A stretch of DNA of 64,000 nt from Seonamhaeicola algicola (GTDB lineage Bacteria; Bacteroidota; Bacteroidia; Flavobacteriales; Flavobacteriaceae): positions 697,565 through 761,564 of the forward strand of contig NZ_VOSC01000025.1 of the NCBI RefSeq assembly GCF_007997385.1, read 5' to 3'. The notes under the pieces were generated by a model. That model was not told where the DNA came from. It saw nothing but the letters and a program-made list of their open reading frames with translations, and did not search any database. Position numbers and translations under genes: made by a program. Of the stretch, positions 44,334 through 52,580 are shown piece after piece. How positions within the stretch are numbered: position 1 is the stretch's first letter; the number at the start of each line of letters is the position of its first letter.

Positions 44334-44928
44334 AGTGACTGTTTCTGTAATTATATTGGCAGCTGGTAATGCTTCTAGAATGGGTAAACCTAAACAATTA
44401 CTTCCGTTTAAAAACGCTACACTTTTAGAACATGCTATCTCACAGGCTTTAAACTCTAAGATTAAAGAGGTGTATTGTATTTTAGGGGCCAACTCTCAAA
44501 ATATAAAAAAGACGGTTTCTAGTAGTCAAATTACTTTTATAGATAATCCTAAATGGAAAGAAGGTTTAAGTACTAGTATTGTTAAAGGAATAAATTACCT
44601 AGAAACATTAGAAAAACAATTAGATGCAGTTTTAATAATGCTCTGTGATCAACCGTTTGTAAACGTAAATTATATTGATTTGCTTGTGAATACCTTTGCT
44701 AGCAACCCAGATAGTATTATAGCTTCAAATTATGGAGGTAAGCACGGTGTTCCGGCTATTTTTCCGAAGAAGGCTTTCCAATATCTTACAAATTTAAAAG
44801 GAGATAAAGGTGCTAAGGATGTATTAAATAACAGTATTTTTAATGTTATTTCTGTTACTCCTAAATCAGAAGAAGTATTAACGGATATAGATACTCCTGA
44901 AGATTATGAGTCTTTAAATAAAAATTAA
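44314..44928 (+). CDS. MobA/MocA-like nucleotidyltransferase
   Basis: A 204-residue protein with the nucleotidyltransferase opening VIILAAGNASRMGKPKQLLPF and the metal-binding MLCDQPF. The C-terminus has the typical DIDTPEDYESL. Family members transfer CMP or GMP to molybdopterin. The start is ATG 44314 (overlapping the XdhC stop by 20 bases) or GTG 44335 just after that stop; both leave the glycine-rich loop intact. Together with XdhC it forms a Mo-cofactor maturation pair for a molybdo-hydroxylase. Its stop codon overlaps the stop of the minus-strand 50-residue gene. Confidence 0.9.
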   Translation: MVNYTAKVTVSVIILAAGNASRMGKPKQLLPFKNATLLEHAISQALNSKIKEVYCILGANSQNIKKTVSSSQITFIDNPKWKEGLSTSIVKGINYLETLEKQLDAVLIMLCDQPFVNVNYIDLLVNTFASNPDSIIASNYGGKHGVPAIFPKKAFQYLTNLKGDKGAKDVLNNSIFNVISVTPKSEEVLTDIDTPEDYESLNKN

Positions 44929-45077
44929 TCTAAAGCATTTTTTGTAACATACCAACGCCAACCAATTATAGCTAACTGGAATTTATTTGCATTAACAATA
45001 TCTAATCTTTTTTTTGTGTAGCTTGGTAAAATGGCTTTGTTAACTTTTGCTAAAACCTTAAATACTTGCTTTTTCAT
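44925..45077 (-). CDS. Conserved-looking 50-residue protein of Flavobacteriia type
   Basis: The minus-strand frame encodes 50 residues: MKKQVFKVLAKVNKAILPSY, then a TKKRLDI region and a C-terminal FQLAIIGWRWYVTKNALD. From memory, very similar short proteins are common in Flavobacteriia, sometimes mislabelled SsrA-binding protein. It is basic, with an amphipathic N-terminal helix and an aromatic C-terminus. It is convergent with the MobA-like gene and their stop codons overlap. Only 25 bases separate its start from the terminator at 45103, so its promoter is not obvious. Function unknown. Confidence 0.75.
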   Translation of the reverse strand: MKKQVFKVLAKVNKAILPSYTKKRLDIVNANKFQLAIIGWRWYVTKNALD

Positions 45078-45096
45078 TAAAGTGATGTTTTAGTGT

Positions 45097-45137
45097 AAAA
45101 ATAGTAAAACTTATTCTAGACTAAGTTTTACTTTTTT
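45097..45137. terminator. Bidirectional hairpin upstream of the 50-residue gene
   Basis: AGTAAAACTTA (45103-45113) and TAAGTTTTACT (45122-45132) form a perfect 11-bp stem with an 8-base loop. There is a T-run on the plus strand (45133-45137) and one on the minus strand (45101-45097). In minus-strand RNA it would end a transcript arriving from 45200, just before the 50-residue gene. Confidence 0.8.
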
Positions 45138-45144
45138 AATTGAT

Positions 45145-45204
45145 TTAGATTGAAGTGATAATTGTAATTACTAAATCAACTATTACTTTAACAGCAGTCA
45201 TCAT
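45145..45204 (-). CDS. Possible 19-residue Ile/Val-rich leader peptide
   Basis: The minus strand encodes MMTAVKVIVDLVITIITSI and a stop. Five Ile, four Val, three Thr and one Leu make 13 of 19 residues, the look of a branched-chain leader peptide. It ends 12 bases before a terminator hairpin, which lies before the 50-residue gene. A frame this short can occur by chance. The rest of the 45205-45585 gap has no gene I can support; it is AT-rich and precedes the antiporter gene. Confidence 0.3.
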   Translation of the reverse strand: MMTAVKVIVDLVITIITSI

Positions 45205-45585
45205 ATTTTTAAAGGTTTTAAGGTTAGTAAAAAGTATATTTTTATCAATGTTTTTTTAAGATATATATTTAAGAATATGTGTTCCAAACGTTTTACCAAA
45301 AATCGATGAAATTGCATATAGAGTTGTAAGTAAAAAAGAGAATTTGCTTTTGTGGTTTAAGTGACTAGCTTGGTTTATGTTTTTTAGTGTTATGTGTTAA
45401 TGAGTTTTTTGTTTCAATTTGTAATATTTGTAGGGGTTTTTTGTGACGGTTTTGAAAACTTAAGGAGTGTTTTATTAATTTAATTCTATTTTTTTCAATT
45501 TTCATTATTTAAATTAATACTACTGAAAAAAAATTTCACATTTCTTATGTTGCTTTTTACTTTGGTTTATATTCGCAGAAAATAG

Positions 45586-46536
45586 ATGTTTATGAGTATA
45601 CTTTGGGTAATTCTTGGTTTTATATTATTAGTAGTAGGAGGCGAGTTTTTAGTTCGGTCATCAGTGGCATTATCATTTAAGTTTAACATTTCTAAAATGG
45701 TAATAGGTATGACGGTTGTTTCATTTGCAACATCAGCACCAGAGCTTTTAGTTAGTTTAAATGCAGCATTGTCAGGTTCGCCAGCTATTGCAATAAATAA
45801 TGTAGTAGGATCAAATATTGCCAACATAGGTTTGGTGTTAGGTGTAACAGCTATGGTTGGAGCTATTGCTGTTGATGCGTCTTTTTACAAGCTTAATTGG
45901 CCTGTTATGATGGTGTTTTCAATGTTATTATATGTTTTTTTAAAAAACGACAATGTATTATCTGCTTTTGAAGGTGTTGTTCTTTTTTTAGGATTGCTTT
46001 TATTTCTATTTATTTTAATTCGAAGTGCTAAAAAAGATGTTGTTACTGAAGAGGTTGATGATGCTTTGGCTATTGTTTCAAATTTTAAAATTATTGTTTG
46101 GTTGTTAATTGGAGCTGCAGCTTTGTATTTTGGTAGTGAATGGCTTGTTAAAGGCGCCGAAGAAATTGCTGTAGCTGTTGGTGTAAGTCAAGGTGTAATA
46201 GGTTTATCTTTAATTGCTATTGGTACAAGTGTACCAGAATTAGCGGCCTCTGTAATTGCAGCGGCTAAACAAGAAAAGGCTATTTCTTTGGGTAATTTAA
46301 TAGGCTCAAATATATTTAATATAGGCTCTGTTTTAGGCTTAACTTCAATTATAAAACCAATACCAGTAACTGAGCCTACTATTTTAACAAATGATATTTT
46401 TTGGATGTTAGGTTTTGCAGCTGTGTTAATTCCTTTAGTGTTTTTGCCAAAGCGTATGCAAATTAGCAGATTAAAAGGAATGTTTTTAGTAGCTGGTTAC
46501 GGTGTGTTAATGTTTTTATTATTTACAAGAAACTAG
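45586..46536 (+). CDS. Calcium/sodium antiporter (CaCA family, YrbG-like)
   Basis: A 316-residue inner-membrane protein with about ten helices in two inverted halves. Each half carries the alpha-repeat: SFATSAPELLVSLNAAL with NNVVGSNIANIGLVLG in the first, and AIGTSVPELAASVIAAA with GNLIGSNIFNIGSVLG in the second. The acidic Glu in SAPEL and SVPEL are the ion-binding residues by family. The start may be ATG 45586 or, six bases on, ATG 45592. It is a single-gene unit, convergent with the GSII gene across a shared terminator. Confidence 0.95.
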   Translation: MFMSILWVILGFILLVVGGEFLVRSSVALSFKFNISKMVIGMTVVSFATSAPELLVSLNAALSGSPAIAINNVVGSNIANIGLVLGVTAMVGAIAVDASFYKLNWPVMMVFSMLLYVFLKNDNVLSAFEGVVLFLGLLLFLFILIRSAKKDVVTEEVDDALAIVSNFKIIVWLLIGAAALYFGSEWLVKGAEEIAVAVGVSQGVIGLSLIAIGTSVPELAASVIAAAKQEKAISLGNLIGSNIFNIGSVLGLTSIIKPIPVTEPTILTNDIFWMLGFAAVLIPLVFLPKRMQISRLKGMFLVAGYGVLMFLLFTRN

Positions 46537-46578
46537 TAACGTATTTTAGAATATTTTAAACATTAAACTATATAAATT

Positions 46579-46610
46579 AAAAAAGCACTTTCAATTGAAA
46601 GTGCTTTTTT
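46579..46610. terminator. Bidirectional terminator between antiporter and GSII genes
   Basis: AAAAAAGCACTTTC (46579-46592) and GAAAGTGCTTTTTT (46597-46610) are perfect complements around AATT. The A-run and T-run flanks serve both convergent genes. Confidence 0.93.
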
Positions 46611-46637
46611 ATTATGAACAAAATTTAATCTTTATAA

Positions 46638-47660
46638 TTAAATCTTAGCAGATTTTACAGTTTTAATAATTCTTCCAGCAATTTTGTATGGGTCACCGTT
46701 TGCAGCTGGTCTTCTGTCTTCTAACCAACCTTTCCAACCTTTCTCAACAGTGATAATTGGAATACGAATTGAAGCACCTCTATCTGAAATTCCGTAAGAG
46801 AATTGGTCAATAGATTGTGTTTCGTGCTCACCAGTTAAACGTTGGTCGTTAAACTCACCATATACAGCAATGTGTTCTTTTACTACAGGGCGGAAAGCTT
46901 CACAAATTTTCTCATAAGTTTCTTTAGAACCACAAGTTCTTAAAACACTGTTTGAGAAGTTAGCGTGCATACCTGAACCATTCCAGTCCATATCTTTACC
47001 TAATGGTTTTGGGTGGTACTCAATATAGTAACCGTATTTTTCAGTTAAACGGTCTAGTAAATATCTAGCAATCCAAATTTCGTCACCAGCTTTTTTAGCG
47101 CCTTTAGCAAATAATTGGAATTCCCACTGCCCGCAAGCAACTTCTTGGTTAATACCTTCAAAGTTTAAGCCAGCATCAATACATAAATCAGCATGCTCTT
47201 CAACTAAATCTCTTCCGTGCGTGTTTTTTCCACCAACTGAACAGTAGTACATGCCTTGAGGAGCTGGGTAACCACCAATAGGGAATCCTAAAGGTAATTG
47301 TGTATGTGTATCCATAATGAAATACTCTTGCTCAAAACCAAACCAGAAATCGTTGTCATCATCATCAATAGTAGCTCTACCGTTTGATTCGTGTGGCGTA
47401 CCATCAGCATTTAATACTTCAGTCATTACTAAGTATCCGTTTCTTCTTTCTGGATCAGGGTAAATAGCCACAGGTTTTAAGATACAATCTGAAGATCCAC
47501 CTTCAGCTTGTCTTGTAGATGAACCATCAAAAGACCAATTGCTTAATTCTTCTAATGTTCCTTTAAAATCTTCGTGTTCTTCTACTTTGGTTTTACTTCT
47601 CATATTTTGAGTTGGATAATAACCGTCTAACCAAATGTATTCCAGTTTAATTTTTGCCAT
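46638..47660 (-). CDS. Type II (eukaryote-like) glutamine synthetase
   Basis: A 340-residue protein of the GSII type: LEYIWLDGYYPTQNMRSKT, the NWSFDGSSTRQA beta-grasp signature, FGFEQEYFIMD with metal-binding Glu, INQEVACGQWEFQ, NGSGMHANFS and the late ISDRGASIRIP. Role: ATP-dependent ligation of ammonia to glutamate. Length and motifs match plant and animal GSII rather than the 470-residue bacterial GSI. It is divergent from the 728-residue GSIII gene, so the cell has two unrelated glutamine synthetases side by side. The gap 47661-47907 holds a -7 box for each. Confidence 0.95.
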   Translation of the reverse strand: MAKIKLEYIWLDGYYPTQNMRSKTKVEEHEDFKGTLEELSNWSFDGSSTRQAEGGSSDCILKPVAIYPDPERRNGYLVMTEVLNADGTPHESNGRATIDDDDNDFWFGFEQEYFIMDTHTQLPLGFPIGGYPAPQGMYYCSVGGKNTHGRDLVEEHADLCIDAGLNFEGINQEVACGQWEFQLFAKGAKKAGDEIWIARYLLDRLTEKYGYYIEYHPKPLGKDMDWNGSGMHANFSNSVLRTCGSKETYEKICEAFRPVVKEHIAVYGEFNDQRLTGEHETQSIDQFSYGISDRGASIRIPIITVEKGWKGWLEDRRPAANGDPYKIAGRIIKTVKSAKI

Positions 47661-47696
47661 AATGTTTATTTATATGAGTAATTAATATTGTTTCAA

Positions 47697-47704
47697 CAAA
47701 TATA
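47697..47704 (-). promoter_or_regulatory. -7 box (TATATTTG) of the GSII gene
   Basis: On the minus strand TATATTTG matches TAnnTTTG, 37-44 bases upstream of the start codon at 47660. No clear -33 element was seen. Confidence 0.45.
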
Positions 47705-47868
47705 TACTTTTATATATACACTTTAAATTTTGCGGGGTGGTTTTAGTAAATGGCTATGTTATTTTTATTTATGCCCCATTTTTTTAGGGTATACATTAAA
47801 AAATGTAAAGTATTTTATGTAATTATTGCAAAATCATTAATTCTCTTTTTTTCTTAATGCGCTATCGT

Positions 47869-47876
47869 TATTTTTG
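47869..47876 (+). promoter_or_regulatory. -7 box (TATTTTTG) of the GSIII gene
   Basis: TATTTTTG matches TAnnTTTG, 32 bases upstream of the ATG at 47908. The -33 region is pyrimidine-rich without a clear TTG. Confidence 0.45.
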
Positions 47877-47907
47877 CGTTAACAATTAAACCACTTAAAC
47901 TAAACAA

Positions 47908-50094
47908 ATGTCTGTACTTAGATTTCATGCTATAAAAGCATCGCTTTCGCGCAAGCCAATTCATATAAAAGAAGAGAAAAAACGTTCTGAAATTTTTGGC
48001 GAAAACGTGTTTAATGAGCAAACTATGCGTCAATATTTAACTAAAGATGCGTTTTTAGGCGTTATGAATGCGGTAGAGCATGGAACAAAAATAAATAGAA
48101 ATGTAGCCGACCAAGTTGCCGTTTCTATGAAAGATTGGGCGCTTGCCAAAGGCGTAACACACTACACACATTGGTTTCAACCTTTAACAGGATCTACTGC
48201 CGAAAAGCACGATGCGTTTTTTGAAACGGTTAGCGATGGTGTAGCTATTGAAAAATTTGATGGTGGCCAATTAGTACAACAAGAGCCCGATGCTTCAAGT
48301 TTTCCTAGTGGTGGTATAAGAAACACCTTTGAGGCTAGAGGTTATACCGCCTGGGATCCTTCATCACCTGCATTTATATATGGTACAACCTTATGTATTC
48401 CTACTATTTTTGTAGCCTATACAGGTGAAGCTCTAGATTATAAAACACCTTTGCTAAGAGCGCTAAATGCCGTTGATAATGCAGCAACCGATGTTTGTAA
48501 ATATTTTGATAAAAATGTAAAAAAAGTATATGCTTCATTAGGTTGGGAGCAAGAATATTTTTTAGTAGATAAGTTATTAGCAGCTAGCAGGCCAGATATT
48601 ATTTTAACAGGCCGTACTTTGCTTGGGCACTCTTCAGCGAAAGGCCAACAGTTAGATGATCATTACTTTGGTGCTATACCAAACAGAGCTTTAAATTTTA
48701 TGAGAGATTTAGAGCATGAATGTATGCTTTTGGGTATTCCTGCAAAAACAAGGCATAATGAGGTAGCGCCAAATCAATTTGAGTTGGCACCTATTTTTGA
48801 AGAAGCTAATTTAGCAGTAGACCACAACTCGTTGCTTGTTGATGTTATTGGTCGTGTAGCATCACGCCACAATTTTAAAGTATTGTTACATGAAAAACCG
48901 TTTTCAGGTATGAACGGTTCTGGTAAACACAATAACTGGTCTTTATCTACAGATACAGGTGTAAACTTACTATCTCCGGGAAAAACACCTATGAGTAACT
49001 TGCAGTTTTTAACCTTTTTTGTAAATACTATAAAAGCGGTTCATACGCATGAAGCATTGTTAAGAGCCTCGGTAGCATCCGCAAGTAACGACCACAGATT
49101 GGGAGCCAATGAAGCACCACCAGCAATTATGTCTGTATTTATTGGGCAACAATTAACTAAGGTTTTAGAAGAATTACAAGGTGTAACAAAAGGTAAATTA
49201 TCACCCGAAGAAAAAACTGAACTTAAGTTAAATGTAATTGGTAAAATACCAGATGTATTGTTAGATAATACAGATAGAAACAGAACATCGCCATTTGCAT
49301 TTACAGGTAATAAATTTGAATTCAGAGCCGTAGGTTCTACAGCCAACTGTGGTAACCCAATGACAATTTTAAATACCATTGTAGCCAAACAGTTAAAAGA
49401 TTTTAAAGTTGAAGTAGATAAACTTATTGACACCAAAGGTTTAAAGAAAGATGAAGCAGTTTTTAACGTACTGCGTGAGTATATTAAATCTTGCAAAACT
49501 ATTTTGTTTGAAGGTAATGGCTATGGTGAAGCTTGGGAAACTGAAGCAAAAAAACGCGGACTAAGCAACAACAAAACCACACCCGAAGCGCTCAAAGCAA
49601 AAATTTCAAAACAAACAATTGATTTGTTTAAAGAAATGAACGTTATGAGCGAAATTGAAACAAGAGCACGCTATGAAATTGAAATGGAGGCTTACATTAA
49701 GCACATTCAAATTGAAGGTCGCGTTCTGGGTGATATTGCATTAAACCACATTGTACCAACAGCAGTAAAATATCAAAATACTTTAATTGAAAACGTAAAA
49801 GGTTTAAAAGAAATATTTGATAAAAGTTTTAAAACTGTAGCTAAAGAGCAAATAAATTTAATAGAGCAAATTTCAGCACATATTGAAGGTATAAATACCC
49901 ACGTAAACAAAATGGTTGATGCTAGAAAAAAGGCAAATAAAATTGAAAAAATGGAAGATAAAGCAGTGGCTTACTGTAATGATGTTAAACCATTGTTTGA
50001 AAACATACGTTACCATTGTGATAAATTAGAGTTGTTGGTTGATGATGAAATTTGGCCATTAACCAAGTACAGAGAATTGTTATTTACACGCTAG
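47908..50094 (+). CDS. Type III glutamine synthetase
   Basis: A 728-residue protein of the Bacteroidetes/cyanobacterial GSIII type. It has the GSIII N-terminal region (FGENVFNEQTMRQYLTKDAF), the HWFQPLTGSTAEKHDAF signature, the catalytic core with LGWEQEYFLVD, KTRHNEVAPNQFELAPIFEEAN, HEKPFSGMNGSGKHNNWS and NRTSPFAFTGNKFEFRAVGS, and a long helical C-terminal domain (from about 560). It forms a dodecamer in characterised members. A terminator follows at 50108. Confidence 0.96.
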   Translation: MSVLRFHAIKASLSRKPIHIKEEKKRSEIFGENVFNEQTMRQYLTKDAFLGVMNAVEHGTKINRNVADQVAVSMKDWALAKGVTHYTHWFQPLTGSTAEKHDAFFETVSDGVAIEKFDGGQLVQQEPDASSFPSGGIRNTFEARGYTAWDPSSPAFIYGTTLCIPTIFVAYTGEALDYKTPLLRALNAVDNAATDVCKYFDKNVKKVYASLGWEQEYFLVDKLLAASRPDIILTGRTLLGHSSAKGQQLDDHYFGAIPNRALNFMRDLEHECMLLGIPAKTRHNEVAPNQFELAPIFEEANLAVDHNSLLVDVIGRVASRHNFKVLLHEKPFSGMNGSGKHNNWSLSTDTGVNLLSPGKTPMSNLQFLTFFVNTIKAVHTHEALLRASVASASNDHRLGANEAPPAIMSVFIGQQLTKVLEELQGVTKGKLSPEEKTELKLNVIGKIPDVLLDNTDRNRTSPFAFTGNKFEFRAVGSTANCGNPMTILNTIVAKQLKDFKVEVDKLIDTKGLKKDEAVFNVLREYIKSCKTILFEGNGYGEAWETEAKKRGLSNNKTTPEALKAKISKQTIDLFKEMNVMSEIETRARYEIEMEAYIKHIQIEGRVLGDIALNHIVPTAVKYQNTLIENVKGLKEIFDKSFKTVAKEQINLIEQISAHIEGINTHVNKMVDARKKANKIEKMEDKAVAYCNDVKPLFENIRYHCDKLELLVDDEIWPLTKYRELLFTR

Positions 50095-50107
50095 TGTTCA
50101 AAACTTC

Positions 50108-50136
50108 CAAAATCCTGTTTTAAAAAAGCAGGATTT
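50108..50136 (+). terminator. Intrinsic terminator after GSIII
   Basis: AAAATCCTG (50108-50116) pairs with CAGGATTTT (50128-50136), and the T-run continues to 50138. It lies 14 bases after the GSIII stop codon. Confidence 0.85.
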
Positions 50137-50176
50137 TTTAATTCAAAAAAGTAAATTTGCATCACAATACAACATT

Positions 50177-51355
50177 ATGAGTCAAGAAGTTTCAAAACGT
50201 TATGCACAACGCGGTGTTTCAGCATCAAAAGAAGATGTACACAATGCTATAAAAAATATTGATAAAGGGTTATTTCCTAAAGCATTTTGTAAAATAGTGC
50301 CAGATTATTTAACCAATGATGAAGATTATTGCTTAATAATGCATGCCGATGGTGCTGGTACAAAATCATCGTTGGCATATATGTATTGGAAAGAAACAGG
50401 CGATGTTTCTGTATGGAAAGGTATTGCGCAAGATGCCTTAATTATGAATATTGATGATTTGCTTTGTGTAGGTGCTACAGATAATATTATGCTATCATCT
50501 ACCATTGGTAGAAACAAAAATTTAATTCCGGGTGAAGTAATTTCGGCAATTATAAATGGTACTGAAGAACTTATTTCAGAATTAAAATCATTTGGTGTTA
50601 CAATACACTCAACAGGAGGCGAAACAGCCGATGTTGGAGATTTAGTAAGAACTATAATAGTTGATTCTACAGTTACTGCCAGAATGAAACGAAGCAATGT
50701 TATTGATAACGCTAACATTCAACCCGGTGATGTTATTGTAGGTTTAGCATCGTTTGGGCAAGCAACCTATGAAAAAGCGTATAATGGCGGTATGGGAAGT
50801 AACGGTTTAACTTCTGCGCGTCATGATGTTTTTAACAAGTATTTAGCTGAAAAGTTTCCCGAAAGTTTTGATGCTTCAGTGCCCGAAGAATTAGTGTATT
50901 CAGGAGACGTAAAACTAACCGATGCTGTTGAAAATTCGCCAATTGATGCCGGTAAATTGGTGTTATCACCAACAAGAACTTATGCGCCAATTATTAAAGA
51001 AATTTTATCAAAATACAACAGTGATTCTGTACATGGTATGGTGCATTGTTCGGGTGGAGCACAAACTAAAATTCTTCATTTTATAGATGAAAATCACGTT
51101 GTGAAAGATAATTTATTTCCAATACCTCCATTGTTCAAACTAATTCAAGAACAATCAAAAACAGATTGGAAGGAAATGTATCAAGTGTTTAACTGTGGCC
51201 ATCGTATGGAGTTATATGTAAAACCAGAAATAGCTGAAAGCATTATTGAAATTTCAAAATCATTTAATGTAGATGCTCAAATAATAGGAAGCGTTAAACC
51301 TGCAAAAGAAAAGAAACTTACTATAAAAAGTGAGTTTGGGGTGTTTAATTACTAA
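50177..51355 (+). CDS. purM: Phosphoribosylformylglycinamidine cyclo-ligase (AIR synthetase)
   Basis: A 392-residue PurM-fold protein: MHADGAGTKSSLAYMYW (nucleotide and substrate loop), DALIMNIDDLLCVGATDNI, HSTGGETADVGDLVRT, and GLASFGQATYEKAYNGGMGSNGLTSAR, then LSPTRTYAPIIKEIL, HGMVHCSGG and the FNCGHRMELYV region. It catalyses ATP-dependent ring closure of FGAM to AIR in purine synthesis. It is longer than the E. coli enzyme (about 345), as is usual for the Bacteroidetes type. Single-gene unit. Confidence 0.93.
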   Translation: MSQEVSKRYAQRGVSASKEDVHNAIKNIDKGLFPKAFCKIVPDYLTNDEDYCLIMHADGAGTKSSLAYMYWKETGDVSVWKGIAQDALIMNIDDLLCVGATDNIMLSSTIGRNKNLIPGEVISAIINGTEELISELKSFGVTIHSTGGETADVGDLVRTIIVDSTVTARMKRSNVIDNANIQPGDVIVGLASFGQATYEKAYNGGMGSNGLTSARHDVFNKYLAEKFPESFDASVPEELVYSGDVKLTDAVENSPIDAGKLVLSPTRTYAPIIKEILSKYNSDSVHGMVHCSGGAQTKILHFIDENHVVKDNLFPIPPLFKLIQEQSKTDWKEMYQVFNCGHRMELYVKPEIAESIIEISKSFNVDAQIIGSVKPAKEKKLTIKSEFGVFNY

Positions 51356-51427
51356 TTTTTTCTTCAATATATTAAATTGGAATGATTGTTGATAAAATGA
51401 AATTTTATAACAACCTAACATAAAGCC

Positions 51428-52387
51428 ATGAGATACACCATTTTAGTGCTATTTTGTTTATCTTTTATATTTGCAAACGCACAACCAGATTCCTTGTACT
51501 TAAAAGAAAAACCCAAAAAATATGATGGTCCGCAGTGGGTTAGAAAAAACAAAGCAACTATAGATTTAAATCAGGTTTCTTTTGTAAACTGGAATGCCGG
51601 TGGTGTAAACTCTATATCTGGGCTTGTGGGGTTAGAGGCTTCAAGAAATTATAGCGATAAATATTTTTCATGGCGTAATGATATTGTTATGCGCTACGGT
51701 GTAAACAAACAACAATCTAGAGAGGTTAGAAAAACTGATGATTTGTTTGAATTAAACTCCAATATTGGTTACAAACCTACGTTATCTTCAAATTGGTACT
51801 ATTCAGCAAGGTTAAATTTCAGAACCCAATTTGCTAATGGTTATAAATACCCAAATACTAGCAACCCAATTTCAAGGTTTTTAGCACCTGGTTATTTGTT
51901 TTTTGGTGGTGGCATGGAATATGGAAAAAATATAGATAAAATATCAGCCTATTTTTCGCCATTAACACTTAAAGCAACCTTTGTTTTAGATGAAGATTTA
52001 GCCAACGCAGGTGCTTTTGGTGTTGAGCCAGCAGTTTTTGATGAAGACGGAAACGTAATTGTACCAGGAGAAAAGTTTAGGCGCGAATTGGGTATTTTAA
52101 TAACCAATAGTTATGAAATGGAAGTTGCTCAAAATATAACCATGCAACACAAAGTTAGTTTGTATACAGATTACATTAACAATTTTGGAAATGTAGATGT
52201 AGATTGGAGGTTAGATTTTGGTTTTAAAGTTAATAACTACATACGCGCCAGTCTTGGATCGCATTTAAGATACGATGATGATGTTAAAACGTTAAAAGAA
52301 ACTGATGTAGATGGTGAGTTTGATGAAGAAGGCGCCAAAGTACAATGGAAACAGTTTTTAGGTATTGGTTTTGCAGTTGCTTTTTAA
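51428..52387 (+). CDS. DUF3078-type outer-membrane beta-barrel protein
   Basis: A 319-residue exported protein (signal cleaved near ANAQ) with alternating strands and a C-terminal aromatic-rich end (LGIGFAVAF). The NQVSFVNWNAGGVNSISGL and the VMRYGVNKQQSREVRKTDDLFELNSNIGYK segments are those I associate with the DUF3078 family of Bacteroidetes. The function of the family is unknown; it is likely an outer-membrane barrel. It stands 72 bases after purM and before the RNR promoter. Confidence 0.85.
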   Translation: MRYTILVLFCLSFIFANAQPDSLYLKEKPKKYDGPQWVRKNKATIDLNQVSFVNWNAGGVNSISGLVGLEASRNYSDKYFSWRNDIVMRYGVNKQQSREVRKTDDLFELNSNIGYKPTLSSNWYYSARLNFRTQFANGYKYPNTSNPISRFLAPGYLFFGGGMEYGKNIDKISAYFSPLTLKATFVLDEDLANAGAFGVEPAVFDEDGNVIVPGEKFRRELGILITNSYEMEVAQNITMQHKVSLYTDYINNFGNVDVDWRLDFGFKVNNYIRASLGSHLRYDDDVKTLKETDVDGEFDEEGAKVQWKQFLGIGFAVAF

Positions 52388-52527
52388 TATTGTTTTAATA
52401 TAATGTTTTCAAAACTTGTTAACTTTTTAGTGTTAATAAATTTTTAATTGGTTAAAAATCAATTTTTTAAAGTGTTTTTTGTGTAAACTTCATGATTTTT
52501 ATCATGTATTAAGTTACTTCAATTAAG

Positions 52528-52535
52528 TATATTTG
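52528..52535 (+). promoter_or_regulatory. -7 box (TATATTTG) of the ribonucleotide reductase gene
   Basis: TATATTTG matches TAnnTTTG, 46 bases before the ATG at 52581. A small ATGAT/ATCAT palindrome lies just upstream (52491-52505). I looked for a cobalamin riboswitch in 52388-52580 and did not see a B12 box. Confidence 0.45.
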
Positions 52536-52580
52536 TAGCCTACTTTTTTATTACAAAATTTACTTAACATACACACAAAT

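Noticed and set aside
49041..49496. A 151-codon minus-strand frame inside the GSIII gene.
   Set aside because: It is fully inside a conserved enzyme and looks like a shadow frame with no start context or motif.
52388..52580. A cobalamin riboswitch upstream of the B12-dependent reductase.
   Set aside because: No B12-box-like sequence or large structured leader was seen; the gap is mostly simple AT-rich DNA with a -7 box.
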